Positions 1 to 6,170 of a stretch of DNA of 9,292 bases are shown one piece after another. How positions within the stretch are numbered: position 1 is the first letter of the stretch; each line of letters begins with the position of its first letter. The DNA is from an uncultured Methylococcaceae bacterium (GTDB taxonomy: Bacteria; Pseudomonadota; Gammaproteobacteria; Methylococcales; Methylomonadaceae), in NCBI GenBank assembly GCA_903939355.1, contig CAJAHC010000019.1, positions 1 through 9,292 of the forward strand. Direction: 5' to 3'. The notes beneath the pieces were generated by a model. That model was not told the DNA's origin and made no database searches. It saw only the letters and a program-made list of their open reading frames with translations. Both the position numbers and the translations under genes were made by a program.

Positions 1-132
1 AACAATAAGAACCGCCGTTTTAAGGGTTTTCATCTTTTTTAAAGCTTCAGCTACCGTTGCAATACCATCTATCGTACCAAAATCGGTTTTCATCACATCT
101 TTAACACGAATCAATTTGCTATTTTCTATCAT
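1..132 (-). CDS. CBS-domain protein, N-terminal 44 residues (runs off window)
   Basis: Reading the minus strand from an ATG at 132 gives an open frame of 44 codons that continues past the window start. Residues 9-44 look like the first half of a CBS domain: a VKDVMKTDF opening, then TIDGIATVAEALKKM and the strand KTAVLIV, which is the usual 'dvM...tv..d.tv.eal..m' pattern. CBS pairs typically bind adenine nucleotides and regulate a partner transporter or enzyme. The start codon overlaps the stop of the P-II-like gene in an ATGA, so the two are probably translated in coupled fashion and belong to the DUF1538 operon. The C-terminal part is unseen, so whether there is a second CBS motif or another domain cannot be told. 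Confidence 0.8.
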   Translation of the reverse strand, partial: MIENSKLIRVKDVMKTDFGTIDGIATVAEALKKMKTLKTAVLIV

Positions 133-479
133 ATTTTATCCTCAATTTCATGCGTTAACTGTTCAACTTGCCGCATAACGCCTATCGCATCTTCAACATC
201 AATCTGAAAAGCAATCCCAGTACCGGGTTGACTATCAAACTCTGCAACCTTAGCAATTTTTTCCAAGATATGCCGACTCAAATGTTCTTCAACTAAAAAC
301 AAGAGAACATCCCTTTGAGTTTCCAAGGTTAAACCAAAAAAAGTTTTTGATTGGACTAAACCTTCACCCCTGGCCTGATTTATTACGGTAGCACCTTTAG
401 CACCGCTTTGGCGTGCCGTATCAAGTACTATTTCAGTTTTATCATCTTCGACAAAAGCAATGATTAATTTAAAGTGCAT
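129..479 (-). CDS. P-II-like signalling protein associated with DUF1538 transporter
   Basis: This 116-residue protein has the length and layout of a P-II (GlnB/GlnK) trimer subunit. An N-terminal strand (KLIIAFV) is followed by a helix, then GATVINQARGEG at 29-40 leading into the T-loop, and a B-loop-like DSQPGTGIAFQIDVEDAIGV segment around 82-101, which parallels the nucleotide-binding B-loop and C-terminal strand of GlnB. The T-loop is about four residues shorter than in E. coli GlnB, and no tyrosine is present anywhere in the protein, so uridylylation as in GlnB is not possible. P-II family proteins bind ATP, ADP or other effectors and control transporters or enzymes by contact; here the obvious target is the DUF1538 pair just upstream. 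A good Shine-Dalgarno (TGAGGA) overlaps the stop of the preceding gene, 8 bases away. It is a divergent P-II relative, not glnB or glnK. Confidence 0.85.
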   Translation of the reverse strand: MHFKLIIAFVEDDKTEIVLDTARQSGAKGATVINQARGEGLVQSKTFFGLTLETQRDVLLFLVEEHLSRHILEKIAKVAEFDSQPGTGIAFQIDVEDAIGVMRQVEQLTHEIEDKI

Positions 480-487
480 GGATTTCC

Positions 488-1267
488 TCAGGATTTAGAC
501 GAACGACTACGACTATAAAGCCATTCTGCAATTTTCGCATAACTCAATACAGCAATAATGGGAAATAAACTGGCAAAAGCGATTAAACCAAATCCATCCA
601 ATAATGAATTTCGTCCCGGAATAGTTTCAGCTAATCCAAGTGCCAATGAAGTCACCAACGGAACAGTAACCATAGTCGTTGTTACTACCCCCGAATCAAA
701 AGCCAATCCAATAATAAGCTTAGGAACAAACAAAGTTTGTATGAATACAATTAGATAGCCAGTAATTATAAAAAAATAAAGCTCAGTGCCAGTAATAATA
801 CGAAAAGCACCCAGTGCTAACCCAATTGAGGCCCCCATAGCAACGGCAATTCTTAATCCCCACGCTTGAATAGCACCCCCTGAAATTTGCTCGGCTTTAA
901 TGGCAACAGCAAGCAAAGCGGGCTCAGCTAAGGCCGAAGCAAATCCCAAGCAGGCAGCAAAGACAAAAACCCATCTGTATGAATGCCATGGCAACGCTTG
1001 CTCAAAAGAATTAAGTCCTACAAATTCCGGCGCAGTCAGTTGTGCGGCCATTAACTTACCAAGAGGAAATAATGCCATCTCAAGCCCCTCAAGAAAAAAA
1101 CTCATACCAAGTAAGACAAAAATAAAACCAATCAAGGTTTTTTTTAGATTAACTAAAGGCCTACGAATAACAAATAATTGAAACCCAATTAGAACAATAG
1201 CAATTGGCAAAAAATTTCTAAAGGTGTCAGAAAAACTCAATGCAAAATGTAATACCCATTCAATCAT
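488..1267 (-). CDS. DUF1538 integral membrane protein, second of pair (UmpB-like)
   Basis: A 259-residue, very hydrophobic protein with roughly six to seven membrane segments. DUF1538 hallmarks are visible: GLEMALFPLG near 61-70, a LAEP motif with E115, GLRIAVA with R139, the AFDSG motif with D191, then VPLVTSLALGLA, GRN (R219) and DGFGLIA (D224). Every one of these is matched in the neighbouring 242-residue protein, so the two are paralogues likely to assemble together. A DUF1538 pair from Halomonas, named UmpAB, has been reported as a two-component Na+(Li+,K+)/H+ antiporter; I apply that function here by family inference. The start ATG overlaps the stop of the upstream gene as ATGA. The C-terminus is basic and serine-rich (YSRSRSSKS) and probably cytoplasmic. 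Which of Ump A or B it corresponds to is assigned only from gene order. Confidence 0.85.
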   Translation of the reverse strand: MIEWVLHFALSFSDTFRNFLPIAIVLIGFQLFVIRRPLVNLKKTLIGFIFVLLGMSFFLEGLEMALFPLGKLMAAQLTAPEFVGLNSFEQALPWHSYRWVFVFAACLGFASALAEPALLAVAIKAEQISGGAIQAWGLRIAVAMGASIGLALGAFRIITGTELYFFIITGYLIVFIQTLFVPKLIIGLAFDSGVVTTTMVTVPLVTSLALGLAETIPGRNSLLDGFGLIAFASLFPIIAVLSYAKIAEWLYSRSRSSKS

Positions 1268-1992
1268 ACAAACATTCCATAAGCCATAGCAAAAATCATC
1301 GGCGTTAAGGAAGCAAGGGCAATAAGTCCAAAACCATCAATCATTGGGTTACGACCTTTAATGGCTGTTGCCAACCCTACACCAAGAGCCGTTACCAAAG
1401 GCACGAGGATAGTGGAGGTTGCAATGCCCCCGGCATCATAAGCAATACCAAGCATTTCAACAGGTGTAAAAGGGGACATGATTGCAACACAAGCATAAGC
1501 AACAAATATGGCATAATAAATTGGCCAGCCTTGGATAATTCTCAGAACACCAACTAAAATGGCAAAACCTACTGAAACAGCAACAGTAACTCGTAATCCT
1601 AACGCGTAATTAGCTTTTGCTATATCCGTTTTTTCAATCATATTACTGACGCTAGCTATATTTGCCGCTTTTTTGGCTATCACCATAAGACCTGGCTCAG
1701 CAATCGCTGCACAAAAACCCAAACAAAAAGAAAAAGTCAGTAACCAGAATAGACTTCCTTTACGAGCAAAAGCGTAAGCCATTGACTCGCCCAGTGGAAA
1801 CAAACTCAACTCTATTCCTTGGATAAATAAAGTGAGGCCAAGAATAACAAAAAATGCACCCATCATCAGGCGGGCAACATTCAGTACTGGTTGCTGAATA
1901 ATGAAAATCTGAAAAACTAAGATAACAGCAATTATGGGTACTAAACCAAAAAAACTGCCTAACAATTGCTTAATAAATCGATTATTAATCAT
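1264..1992 (-). CDS. DUF1538 integral membrane protein, first of pair (UmpA-like)
   Basis: A 242-residue inner-membrane protein of the DUF1538 family. Recognisable segments are ELSLFPLG at 61-68, AIAEPGL with E99, LGLRVTVA with R134, IAYDAGG with D186, VPLVTALGVGLA, GRN with R214 and DGFGLIALASL with D219. It aligns end to end with the next gene in the operon. In some genomes DUF1538 is present as a single protein with two copies, so this pair is equivalent to a split version. Expected role is half of a cation/proton antiporter (UmpAB-type), inferred from the family. The start ATG at 1992 has a weak GGAA ribosome site. It is the first gene of the DUF1538-DUF1538-P-II-CBS operon and lies 73 bases downstream of rsmI on the same strand, so read-through from rsmI is possible. 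No strong own promoter was seen in that gap. Confidence 0.85.
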   Translation of the reverse strand: MINNRFIKQLLGSFFGLVPIIAVILVFQIFIIQQPVLNVARLMMGAFFVILGLTLFIQGIELSLFPLGESMAYAFARKGSLFWLLTFSFCLGFCAAIAEPGLMVIAKKAANIASVSNMIEKTDIAKANYALGLRVTVAVSVGFAILVGVLRIIQGWPIYYAIFVAYACVAIMSPFTPVEMLGIAYDAGGIATSTILVPLVTALGVGLATAIKGRNPMIDGFGLIALASLTPMIFAMAYGMFV

Positions 1993-1993
1993 C

Positions 1994-2007
1994 GAAATTC
2001 CAATTTC
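1994..2007. repeat. Short dyad at the ribosome site of the first DUF1538 gene
   Basis: GAAATT (1994-1999) and AATTTC (2002-2007) form an inverted repeat separated by two bases, immediately upstream of the ATG at 1992. In the mRNA it would be a weak 5-bp AU-rich stem holding the GGA of the ribosome site in its loop. It may be chance in an AT-rich gap. Confidence 0.35.
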
Positions 2008-2065
2008 ATGAACATGCCTTAATTGCCTATAGCCTAATGAAAGACTTAATAATTAAACGCCCTTT

Positions 2066-2941
2066 CTAATCAATTTCTTTTTCTTTTTCAAGTTGCAACG
2101 CAGCTTGGTATAACAGTTTCTTTCTAACTCCGGTAATCTCAACTGCCAATGCAACTGCCGTCTTAATAGAACATTCTCGTAATAAAATTTTAACTATTTT
2201 CTCTTGCTCCGGCGTAACTATTTGCTCTTTTTTATCTTCAACAGCACCATCTACAATGACAACAAACTCACCTTTTCTCATATTGTCATTTTGTGCTACC
2301 AACAGCAAAGCTTCTCCCAAACTAGTTTTTACGATAGTTTCATGGAGCTTGGTCAATTCTCTTGCAATTACAATCTGGCGATCTAAGGGTAATATTTCGG
2401 CCATATCTTGTAATGAGGCCAAGATTCGATGACAAGACTCATAAAATATCCATGTTTTTTGCGCCTGCAGTCTTTCACTAAAAAAAGCTTTTCGCGCTGA
2501 TGAAGTCCTTGGTAAAAACCCTTCAAATGAGAACTGTGTAACGGGTAATCCCGCTGCAGATAATGCGGTAATTAGGGCGCAAGCTCCCGGAATGGGCACC
2601 ACATCCAAGCCGGCTTCCTTTACCATTTTCACCAATGGCATGCCAGGATCACTTAATAATGGTGTGCCCGCATCCGAGACTAGGGCAATGGATTGCCCTT
2701 CACGTAATTTATCCAATAATACAAAAGCAGATTTATCTTCATTATGCTGATGTAATGAAACTAATTTATTGGTGATCCCATAGTGATTTAAAAGCGTTTT
2801 AACATGTCGCGTATCTTCTGCTGCAATCAGATCTACCTTTTTTAATACGTCAACCGCTCTGAAAGTCATATCGGCTAAATTACCTATTGGCGTAGCAACC
2901 ACGTATAATTTGCCATAACAGTTAACACTTGATACTGACAT
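2066..2941 (-). CDS. rsmI: 16S rRNA 2'-O-ribose methyltransferase RsmI
   Basis: RsmI uses S-adenosylmethionine to methylate the ribose of C1402 of 16S rRNA in the small-subunit decoding centre. The protein is a SPOUT-unrelated, tetrapyrrole-methylase-fold enzyme and all family signatures are present: TPIGNL at 17-22, AAEDTRH at 40-46, VSDAGTP at 88-94, EGFLPR at 140-145, FYESCHR at 166-172, ARELTK at 193-198 and RKGEF at 222-226. I start at 2941 (291 residues; E. coli has 286) because AAGGA lies at proper spacing and the homologous part begins with GKLYVVATPIG ten residues later. The frame is open up to an ATG at 3013, but that has no ribosome site and would sit only about five bases from the predicted transcription start. 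It is divergent from yraN, as in many gammaproteobacteria. Confidence 0.95.
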   Translation of the reverse strand: MSVSSVNCYGKLYVVATPIGNLADMTFRAVDVLKKVDLIAAEDTRHVKTLLNHYGITNKLVSLHQHNEDKSAFVLLDKLREGQSIALVSDAGTPLLSDPGMPLVKMVKEAGLDVVPIPGACALITALSAAGLPVTQFSFEGFLPRTSSARKAFFSERLQAQKTWIFYESCHRILASLQDMAEILPLDRQIVIARELTKLHETIVKTSLGEALLLVAQNDNMRKGEFVVIVDGAVEDKKEQIVTPEQEKIVKILLRECSIKTAVALAVEITGVRKKLLYQAALQLEKEKEID

Positions 2942-2976
2942 CCTATTTCCTTTTAACCATAAAGAGACCACATAAC

Positions 2977-3018
2977 GCCATAAGCTGTCATGATTAAATG
3001 CAGTTATGGCCATGACAG
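2977..3018. promoter_or_regulatory. Two interleaved inverted repeats in the rsmI leader
   Basis: GCCATAA (2977-2983) pairs with TTATGGC (3004-3010), and CTGTCATG (2985-2992) pairs with CATGACAG (3011-3018). Both are perfect, and they interleave in the order B'-A'-B-A. The outer end coincides with the predicted rsmI transcription start. As RNA they could be two mutually exclusive stems or a pseudoknot with nearly no connecting loops; as DNA they could be an overlapping pair of operator sites. No function is known to me. Confidence 0.5.
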
Positions 3019-3024
3019 TACCAA

Positions 3025-3033
3025 ATTATATCA
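3025..3033 (-). promoter_or_regulatory. Extended -10 promoter of rsmI
   Basis: The minus strand reads TGATATAAT, a perfect TATAAT hexamer with the TGn extension of an extended -10 promoter. No good -35 hexamer stands at 16-18 bases, which is common for this promoter class. Initiation would fall near 3018, giving a leader of about 77 bases before the chosen rsmI start. Confidence 0.6.
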
Positions 3034-3084
3034 GTATCTCGTTTTTTTAATGTTTACTGAATACCCGCGAATAGGAGAGCATCT

Positions 3085-3450
3085 GTGTTTTTCACTAAAC
3101 TCAAGACCAAAGCCGCACATTTAATTTGCGGTGAAAATGCTGAAGAACAAGCGTATCAGTTCCTCATAAAAAAGGGGCTTAAACCGGTTTGCCGAAACTA
3201 TCGCTGCAAACTGGGTGAACTTGATATAATTATGAGTGACCATCAATCCCTCGTCATTATTGAAGTTAAATACCGTAAAACAGATCAATTCGGCAGTGCT
3301 TTAGAGAATATCACTCGAGCCAAACAATCCCGTATAATAGCCGCAACGCAGACATATCTATCTACCCAAAAAATAGACAGCGCTATACGCTTTGATGTTG
3401 TTGCTATTTCCGGTAATGGAAAAATAGAATGGATACAAAATGCTTTTTAA
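3085..3450 (+). CDS. yraN: YraN / UPF0102 endonuclease-fold protein
   Basis: A 121-residue protein of the UPF0102 (YraN) family, whose members are predicted to have a restriction-endonuclease-like fold resembling Holliday-junction resolvases; the cellular role is not settled. The family pattern is clear: GENAEEQAYQFL at 16-27, CRNYRCKLGELDII at 36-49 with D47, and LVIIEVKYR at 56-64 with E60 and K62, the D...ExK catalytic arrangement of PD-(D/E)xK nucleases. SALENITRAKQSRI and the RFDVVAI strand near the end also fit. The start is a GTG with an AGGAGAG ribosome site at 3073-3079, six bases upstream. It heads the yraN-diaA-dolP cluster. In E. coli lpoA precedes yraN; here yraN faces rsmI directly across 143 bases. 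Confidence 0.93.
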   Translation: MFFTKLKTKAAHLICGENAEEQAYQFLIKKGLKPVCRNYRCKLGELDIIMSDHQSLVIIEVKYRKTDQFGSALENITRAKQSRIIAATQTYLSTQKIDSAIRFDVVAISGNGKIEWIQNAF

Positions 3451-3465
3451 CTTATTCATCATGCC

Positions 3466-4050
3466 ATGAGCTTACAAGACAGGATCATCAACCATTTCTC
3501 TGACAGCATCCAAACTCAACAAGAGAGCATGGCCTCACTCTGTGAACTAATAGAATATGCTTCTCAATGCTTGGTTACAACCCTGTTGAATGATAAAAAA
3601 ATATTCACCTGTGGCAATGGTCGTTCTGCCACAAATTCGCAAGCGCTATCATCTCTGATGGTCAACCAATTTGAACGTGATCGCCCTTCATTACCTGTAA
3701 TTGCATTAACTGCAGATACAGCTATCATAACCGCCATAGCTAATGACTTTCAGTTTGATGAGATTTTCTCAAAACAATTAAGAGCACTAGGGCAAGGTGG
3801 TGATATGTTGATAGCCTTCACTGATGGCAATAATTCAGCTAATATTGCCAATGCAATTGCTGTCGCTCATGACAAAGACATTTCGATTATAGCGCTAACA
3901 GGCAATAATGGCGGCATCATTGCTCCCTTACTACACGAAACTGATATAGAGATTCGCGTACCTTCAAACTCTAGTGCACGCATTCAAGAAACGCATATCT
4001 TGATTACCCATTGTTTATGTGACTTAATTGATTATCAATTATTCGGCTAA
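3466..4050 (+). CDS. diaA: DnaA initiator-associating SIS-domain protein DiaA
   Basis: A 194-residue sugar-isomerase (SIS) domain protein that aligns along its whole length with E. coli DiaA, which forms a tetramer, binds DnaA and promotes timely initiation at oriC. Visible similarities are the FSDSIQTQ start, TCGNGRSA at 48-55 (the SIS phosphosugar-loop region), RPSLPVIALTAD at 73-84, LTAIANDF-like TAIANDFQFDEI at 89-100, IIALTGNNGG at 141-150, and the C-terminal SSARIQETHILITHCLCDLID at 169-189. The close paralogue GmhA (sedoheptulose-7-phosphate isomerase) is the main alternative; position between yraN and dolP and the C-terminal match favour DiaA. The start has no visible Shine-Dalgarno; it lies 15 bases after yraN and may depend on coupled translation. 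Confidence 0.92.
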   Translation: MSLQDRIINHFSDSIQTQQESMASLCELIEYASQCLVTTLLNDKKIFTCGNGRSATNSQALSSLMVNQFERDRPSLPVIALTADTAIITAIANDFQFDEIFSKQLRALGQGGDMLIAFTDGNNSANIANAIAVAHDKDISIIALTGNNGGIIAPLLHETDIEIRVPSNSSARIQETHILITHCLCDLIDYQLFG

Positions 4051-4080
4051 CAACCCTTCTACCTATTCCGTAGGCTAAAC

Positions 4081-4665
4081 ATGAAAAAATTATTTTTACT
4101 TTTTTTACTGCTTAATTCGCTCTTGATAGTGGCTTGCTCATCCGTTACAACAAATCCTGATAATTTAACCGAACAAACATCAAAACCGGATAGACGTAGC
4201 CACGAAGCCATCTCGACTGATAAAATTATTGAAACTGAAGCGACTGCAGAATTAAATTCAGACGATGAAATAACCAGTCAATCTCACATTACTATTAATG
4301 CCTATAACGGCGCTATACTCATCTCTGGCGAAACCGCTAACGAAGCACTAAAAAATAAAATTGTTTCCATCGTCCAAGTCATCCCCAATGTAACGTTGAT
4401 ACATGATAACTTGCTTATTGAGCCCCCCAGCGATGCAAATTCACGAGCTAATGACCAACTGATTACCGATACCATTAAAACTGCATTATCTCAGATTAAG
4501 AGTCTGCCTGATTTTGATCCCGCCATGATTAAAGTCGTTACTGAAAACGGCACCGTTTTTCTGATGGGCATAGTACGTCGTGATGAAGGTGCTATTGTCA
4601 TTAAAATTACCAGACTACAGCCCGGTGTTAAGCAAATTATTACGCTATTCGAATATGCTGACTAA
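4081..4665 (+). CDS. dolP: Outer-membrane dual-BON lipoprotein DolP (YraP)
   Basis: A 194-residue lipoprotein. Residues 1-18 are a signal peptide ending in the lipobox IVAC with Cys19 as the lipidated residue; Ser20 after it predicts outer-membrane sorting. Two BON domains follow a polar linker: BON1 at about 45-113 (HITINAYNGAILISGE) and BON2 at about 122-194 (KVVTENGTVFLMGIV, then PGVKQIITLFEY). Length (E. coli 191), the ENGxVFLMG match and the gene order after diaA identify DolP. In E. coli DolP binds anionic phospholipid at division sites and supports envelope integrity and BAM function. The Trp of E. coli BON2 helix 1 (W127), reported to be important for phospholipid binding, is replaced by Leu127 here. 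A weak GTAGG ribosome site precedes the ATG by seven bases. Confidence 0.9.
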   Translation: MKKLFLLFLLLNSLLIVACSSVTTNPDNLTEQTSKPDRRSHEAISTDKIIETEATAELNSDDEITSQSHITINAYNGAILISGETANEALKNKIVSIVQVIPNVTLIHDNLLIEPPSDANSRANDQLITDTIKTALSQIKSLPDFDPAMIKVVTENGTVFLMGIVRRDEGAIVIKITRLQPGVKQIITLFEYAD

Positions 4666-4696
4666 TGTTTTGAGCCATAAGAATATCGTAACTTAG

Positions 4697-5197
4697 TTAA
4701 TATAAATTGCAACTAGCATCCATGTCACCCGTCTGACGATATAGGATCGGACGACCTTTATTAAGGCTTGCCGCTGCCACAACGTTACAAATAACTATTT
4801 TATGGTCCCCGGCATCCGTGTAATGGCTAACCTGACAATCAAAATAAGCGAGACTTGTCGATAAAATAGGTGCACCTGTGGTATCGACTTGCCATTGAAA
4901 ACCCGTCATTTTATCTCTGTCTGAACGGCCAAAATGCTCGGCGATAGCAAGCTGTTCTTCTCCCAACACATTAACCGTACAAGCCCCTGAAGCTAGCAAC
5001 AACTGATAAGAATAATGCTCAGGGTTTATACTAATCGCCAATAAAGGTGGCTTAAAAGAAACTTGCATTACCCAAGCGGCCGTAAAAGCATTTTGATGCT
5101 CTCCATTACTAACACCTATTACATAAACACCGTGACTGATATATTTAAATAAGTCATCAAGATTTTCAATCACATCTGCCACCCAATTAAGTTTCAA
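4697..5197 (-). CDS. Flavin reductase-like FMN-binding split-barrel protein
   Basis: A protein of up to 166 residues of the flavin reductase-like (FMN-binding split barrel) family. HGVYVIGV at 22-29, NAFTAAWVMQVSFKPPLLAISIN at 36-58, CTVNVL at 73-78, HFGRSDRDKM at 88-97 and the family signature GDHKIVICNVV at 130-140 are all visible. Members use FMN either as NAD(P)H:flavin reductase components or as oxidoreductases of their own; the substrate cannot be told. No ATG exists in frame before the conserved region. The reported end at 5197 is a TTG without a ribosome site; a GTG at 5173 preceded by GGTGG five bases upstream is an equally good or better start and would make it 158 residues. It follows nadC by 12 bases on the same strand and converges on dolP with 31 bases between. 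Confidence 0.85.
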   Translation of the reverse strand: MKLNWVADVIENLDDLFKYISHGVYVIGVSNGEHQNAFTAAWVMQVSFKPPLLAISINPEHYSYQLLLASGACTVNVLGEEQLAIAEHFGRSDRDKMTGFQWQVDTTGAPILSTSLAYFDCQVSHYTDAGDHKIVICNVVAAASLNKGRPILYRQTGDMDASCNLY

Positions 5198-5209
5198 TAA
5201 AAAGCTTAA

Positions 5210-6040
5210 CTAACCCACCAGCTTTATACGCATCGATAAATCAACGGCTTTAACATGTTTAGTCAAAGCGCCAATTGAAACATAATCAACGCCTGTTTGG
5301 GCAATGCTATGGATATTATCGAGATCAATATTACCGGAAGCTTCCAACTCGACGGCACCCGCACTCAACTTAACTGCAGCACGCAAATCGGCAAGACTAA
5401 AATTATCTAGCATAATCCTATCCGGCTTTGCAGCAAGTGCTTCAAGTAATTCCGACATGGACTCTACCTCTACTTCCACCGTTACTGAAGTAAGCTCACG
5501 AGCCTTCTGTATGGCTTTAGTGATCGAACCCGCCGCCATAATATGATTTTCTTTAATTAATACTCCATCATACAAACCAATACGATGATTATGACAACCT
5601 CCACAAGCTACAGCGTATTTTTGGGCATCTCTTAAGCCGGGAATGGTTTTACGGGTATCCAGAATTTTACAACCAGTATCAGCAACTGCATCCGCATATT
5701 TTCTTGCAACTGTTGCGGTTGCTGATAAAAGTTGCAATAAATTTAACGCCGTACGCTCGCCAGTGAGTAAAGCTCTAGCTGAACCACTCACTTTACATAA
5801 TACCGTATTCTTTTTAACGGCCTCACCTTCTGAGACTAACCAATTAATAGTCACATTAGTATCTAGATGCTTGAATACGGCATCAAACCAAGCTTGGCCG
5901 CTCATAATTATATCTTCTCGTGTCAGCACTTCTGCATGGGCATGAGTAGTTTCAGGAATAATTGCAGCAGTTATATCACCAGAACCTATATCTTCTTCAA
6001 GAAAGGATTTGATATCTATACTTTTTAACGGAACTTTCAT
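5210..6040 (-). CDS. nadC: Quinolinate phosphoribosyltransferase NadC
   Basis: NadC converts quinolinate and PRPP to nicotinate mononucleotide, CO2 and pyrophosphate in de novo NAD synthesis, in the cytoplasm as a dimer. At 276 residues it has normal length. Motifs in order: LEEDIGSGDITA at 14-25, GERTALNLLQ at 94-103, LDTRKTIPGLR at 127-137 followed by K141, GGCHNHRIGLYDGVLIKENHI ending at 167, the EVEVE stretch at 189-193, DRIMLDNF at 207-214, LEASGNI at 232-238 and VDYVSIGALTKH at 251-262. The basic and acidic active-site residues expected for QAPRTase are intact. The ATG lacks an obvious Shine-Dalgarno. A promoter candidate lies at 6083-6112 with a dyad just upstream of it. It is first in a two-gene unit with the split-barrel protein. 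Confidence 0.97.
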   Translation of the reverse strand: MKVPLKSIDIKSFLEEDIGSGDITAAIIPETTHAHAEVLTREDIIMSGQAWFDAVFKHLDTNVTINWLVSEGEAVKKNTVLCKVSGSARALLTGERTALNLLQLLSATATVARKYADAVADTGCKILDTRKTIPGLRDAQKYAVACGGCHNHRIGLYDGVLIKENHIMAAGSITKAIQKARELTSVTVEVEVESMSELLEALAAKPDRIMLDNFSLADLRAAVKLSAGAVELEASGNIDLDNIHSIAQTGVDYVSIGALTKHVKAVDLSMRIKLVG

Positions 6041-6082
6041 GGGCTTAACTATGAGCAGATTAATAAGAAGTTTTTATTAAAA

Positions 6083-6112
6083 AAAATACCATAACTTAAT
6101 TACACTTATCAA
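6083..6112 (-). promoter_or_regulatory. Promoter candidate for nadC
   Basis: On the minus strand TTGATA (6107-6112) and TATTTT (6083-6088) are separated by 18 bases, and the -10 has the TGn extension. Initiation would be near 6076, about 35 bases before the nadC ATG. Assigned by eye from consensus only. Confidence 0.5.
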
Positions 6113-6117
6113 GCGAC

Positions 6118-6138
6118 CCTGATTTCTTTAAAATCAGG
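6118..6138. promoter_or_regulatory. 8-bp inverted repeat upstream of nadC promoter
   Basis: CCTGATTT (6118-6125) and AAATCAGG (6131-6138) are a perfect dyad around a 5-base centre. It lies five bases upstream of the candidate nadC -35, the position of an activator or upstream operator. No T-run follows on either strand and no gene ends here, so it is not a typical terminator. Confidence 0.5.
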
Positions 6139-6170
6139 TAAAAGCAATCAAAAAAATTTATATTTTTTTA

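Noticed and set aside
558..1181. Two plus-strand frames (558-758 and 900-1181)
   Set aside because: Antisense to the conserved DUF1538 gene, with no ribosome site or recognisable domain.
2942..3013. 24-residue N-terminal extension of RsmI from the ATG at 3013
   Set aside because: No ribosome site, no similarity to RsmI, and it would begin about five bases after the predicted transcription start; the ATG at 2941 has AAGGA well placed.
3466..4050. Annotation as GmhA (heptose isomerase)
   Set aside because: Same SIS fold, but the N-terminus, the C-terminal SSARIQETH...CDLID segment and the yraN-dolP context match DiaA better.
4666..4696. Possible bidirectional terminator between dolP and the split-barrel gene
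   Set aside because: The 31-base convergent gap shows no hairpin with a T-run on either strand.
5304..5945. Two plus-strand frames inside nadC
   Set aside because: Antisense to an intact nadC; products are low-complexity serine/alanine-rich shadows.
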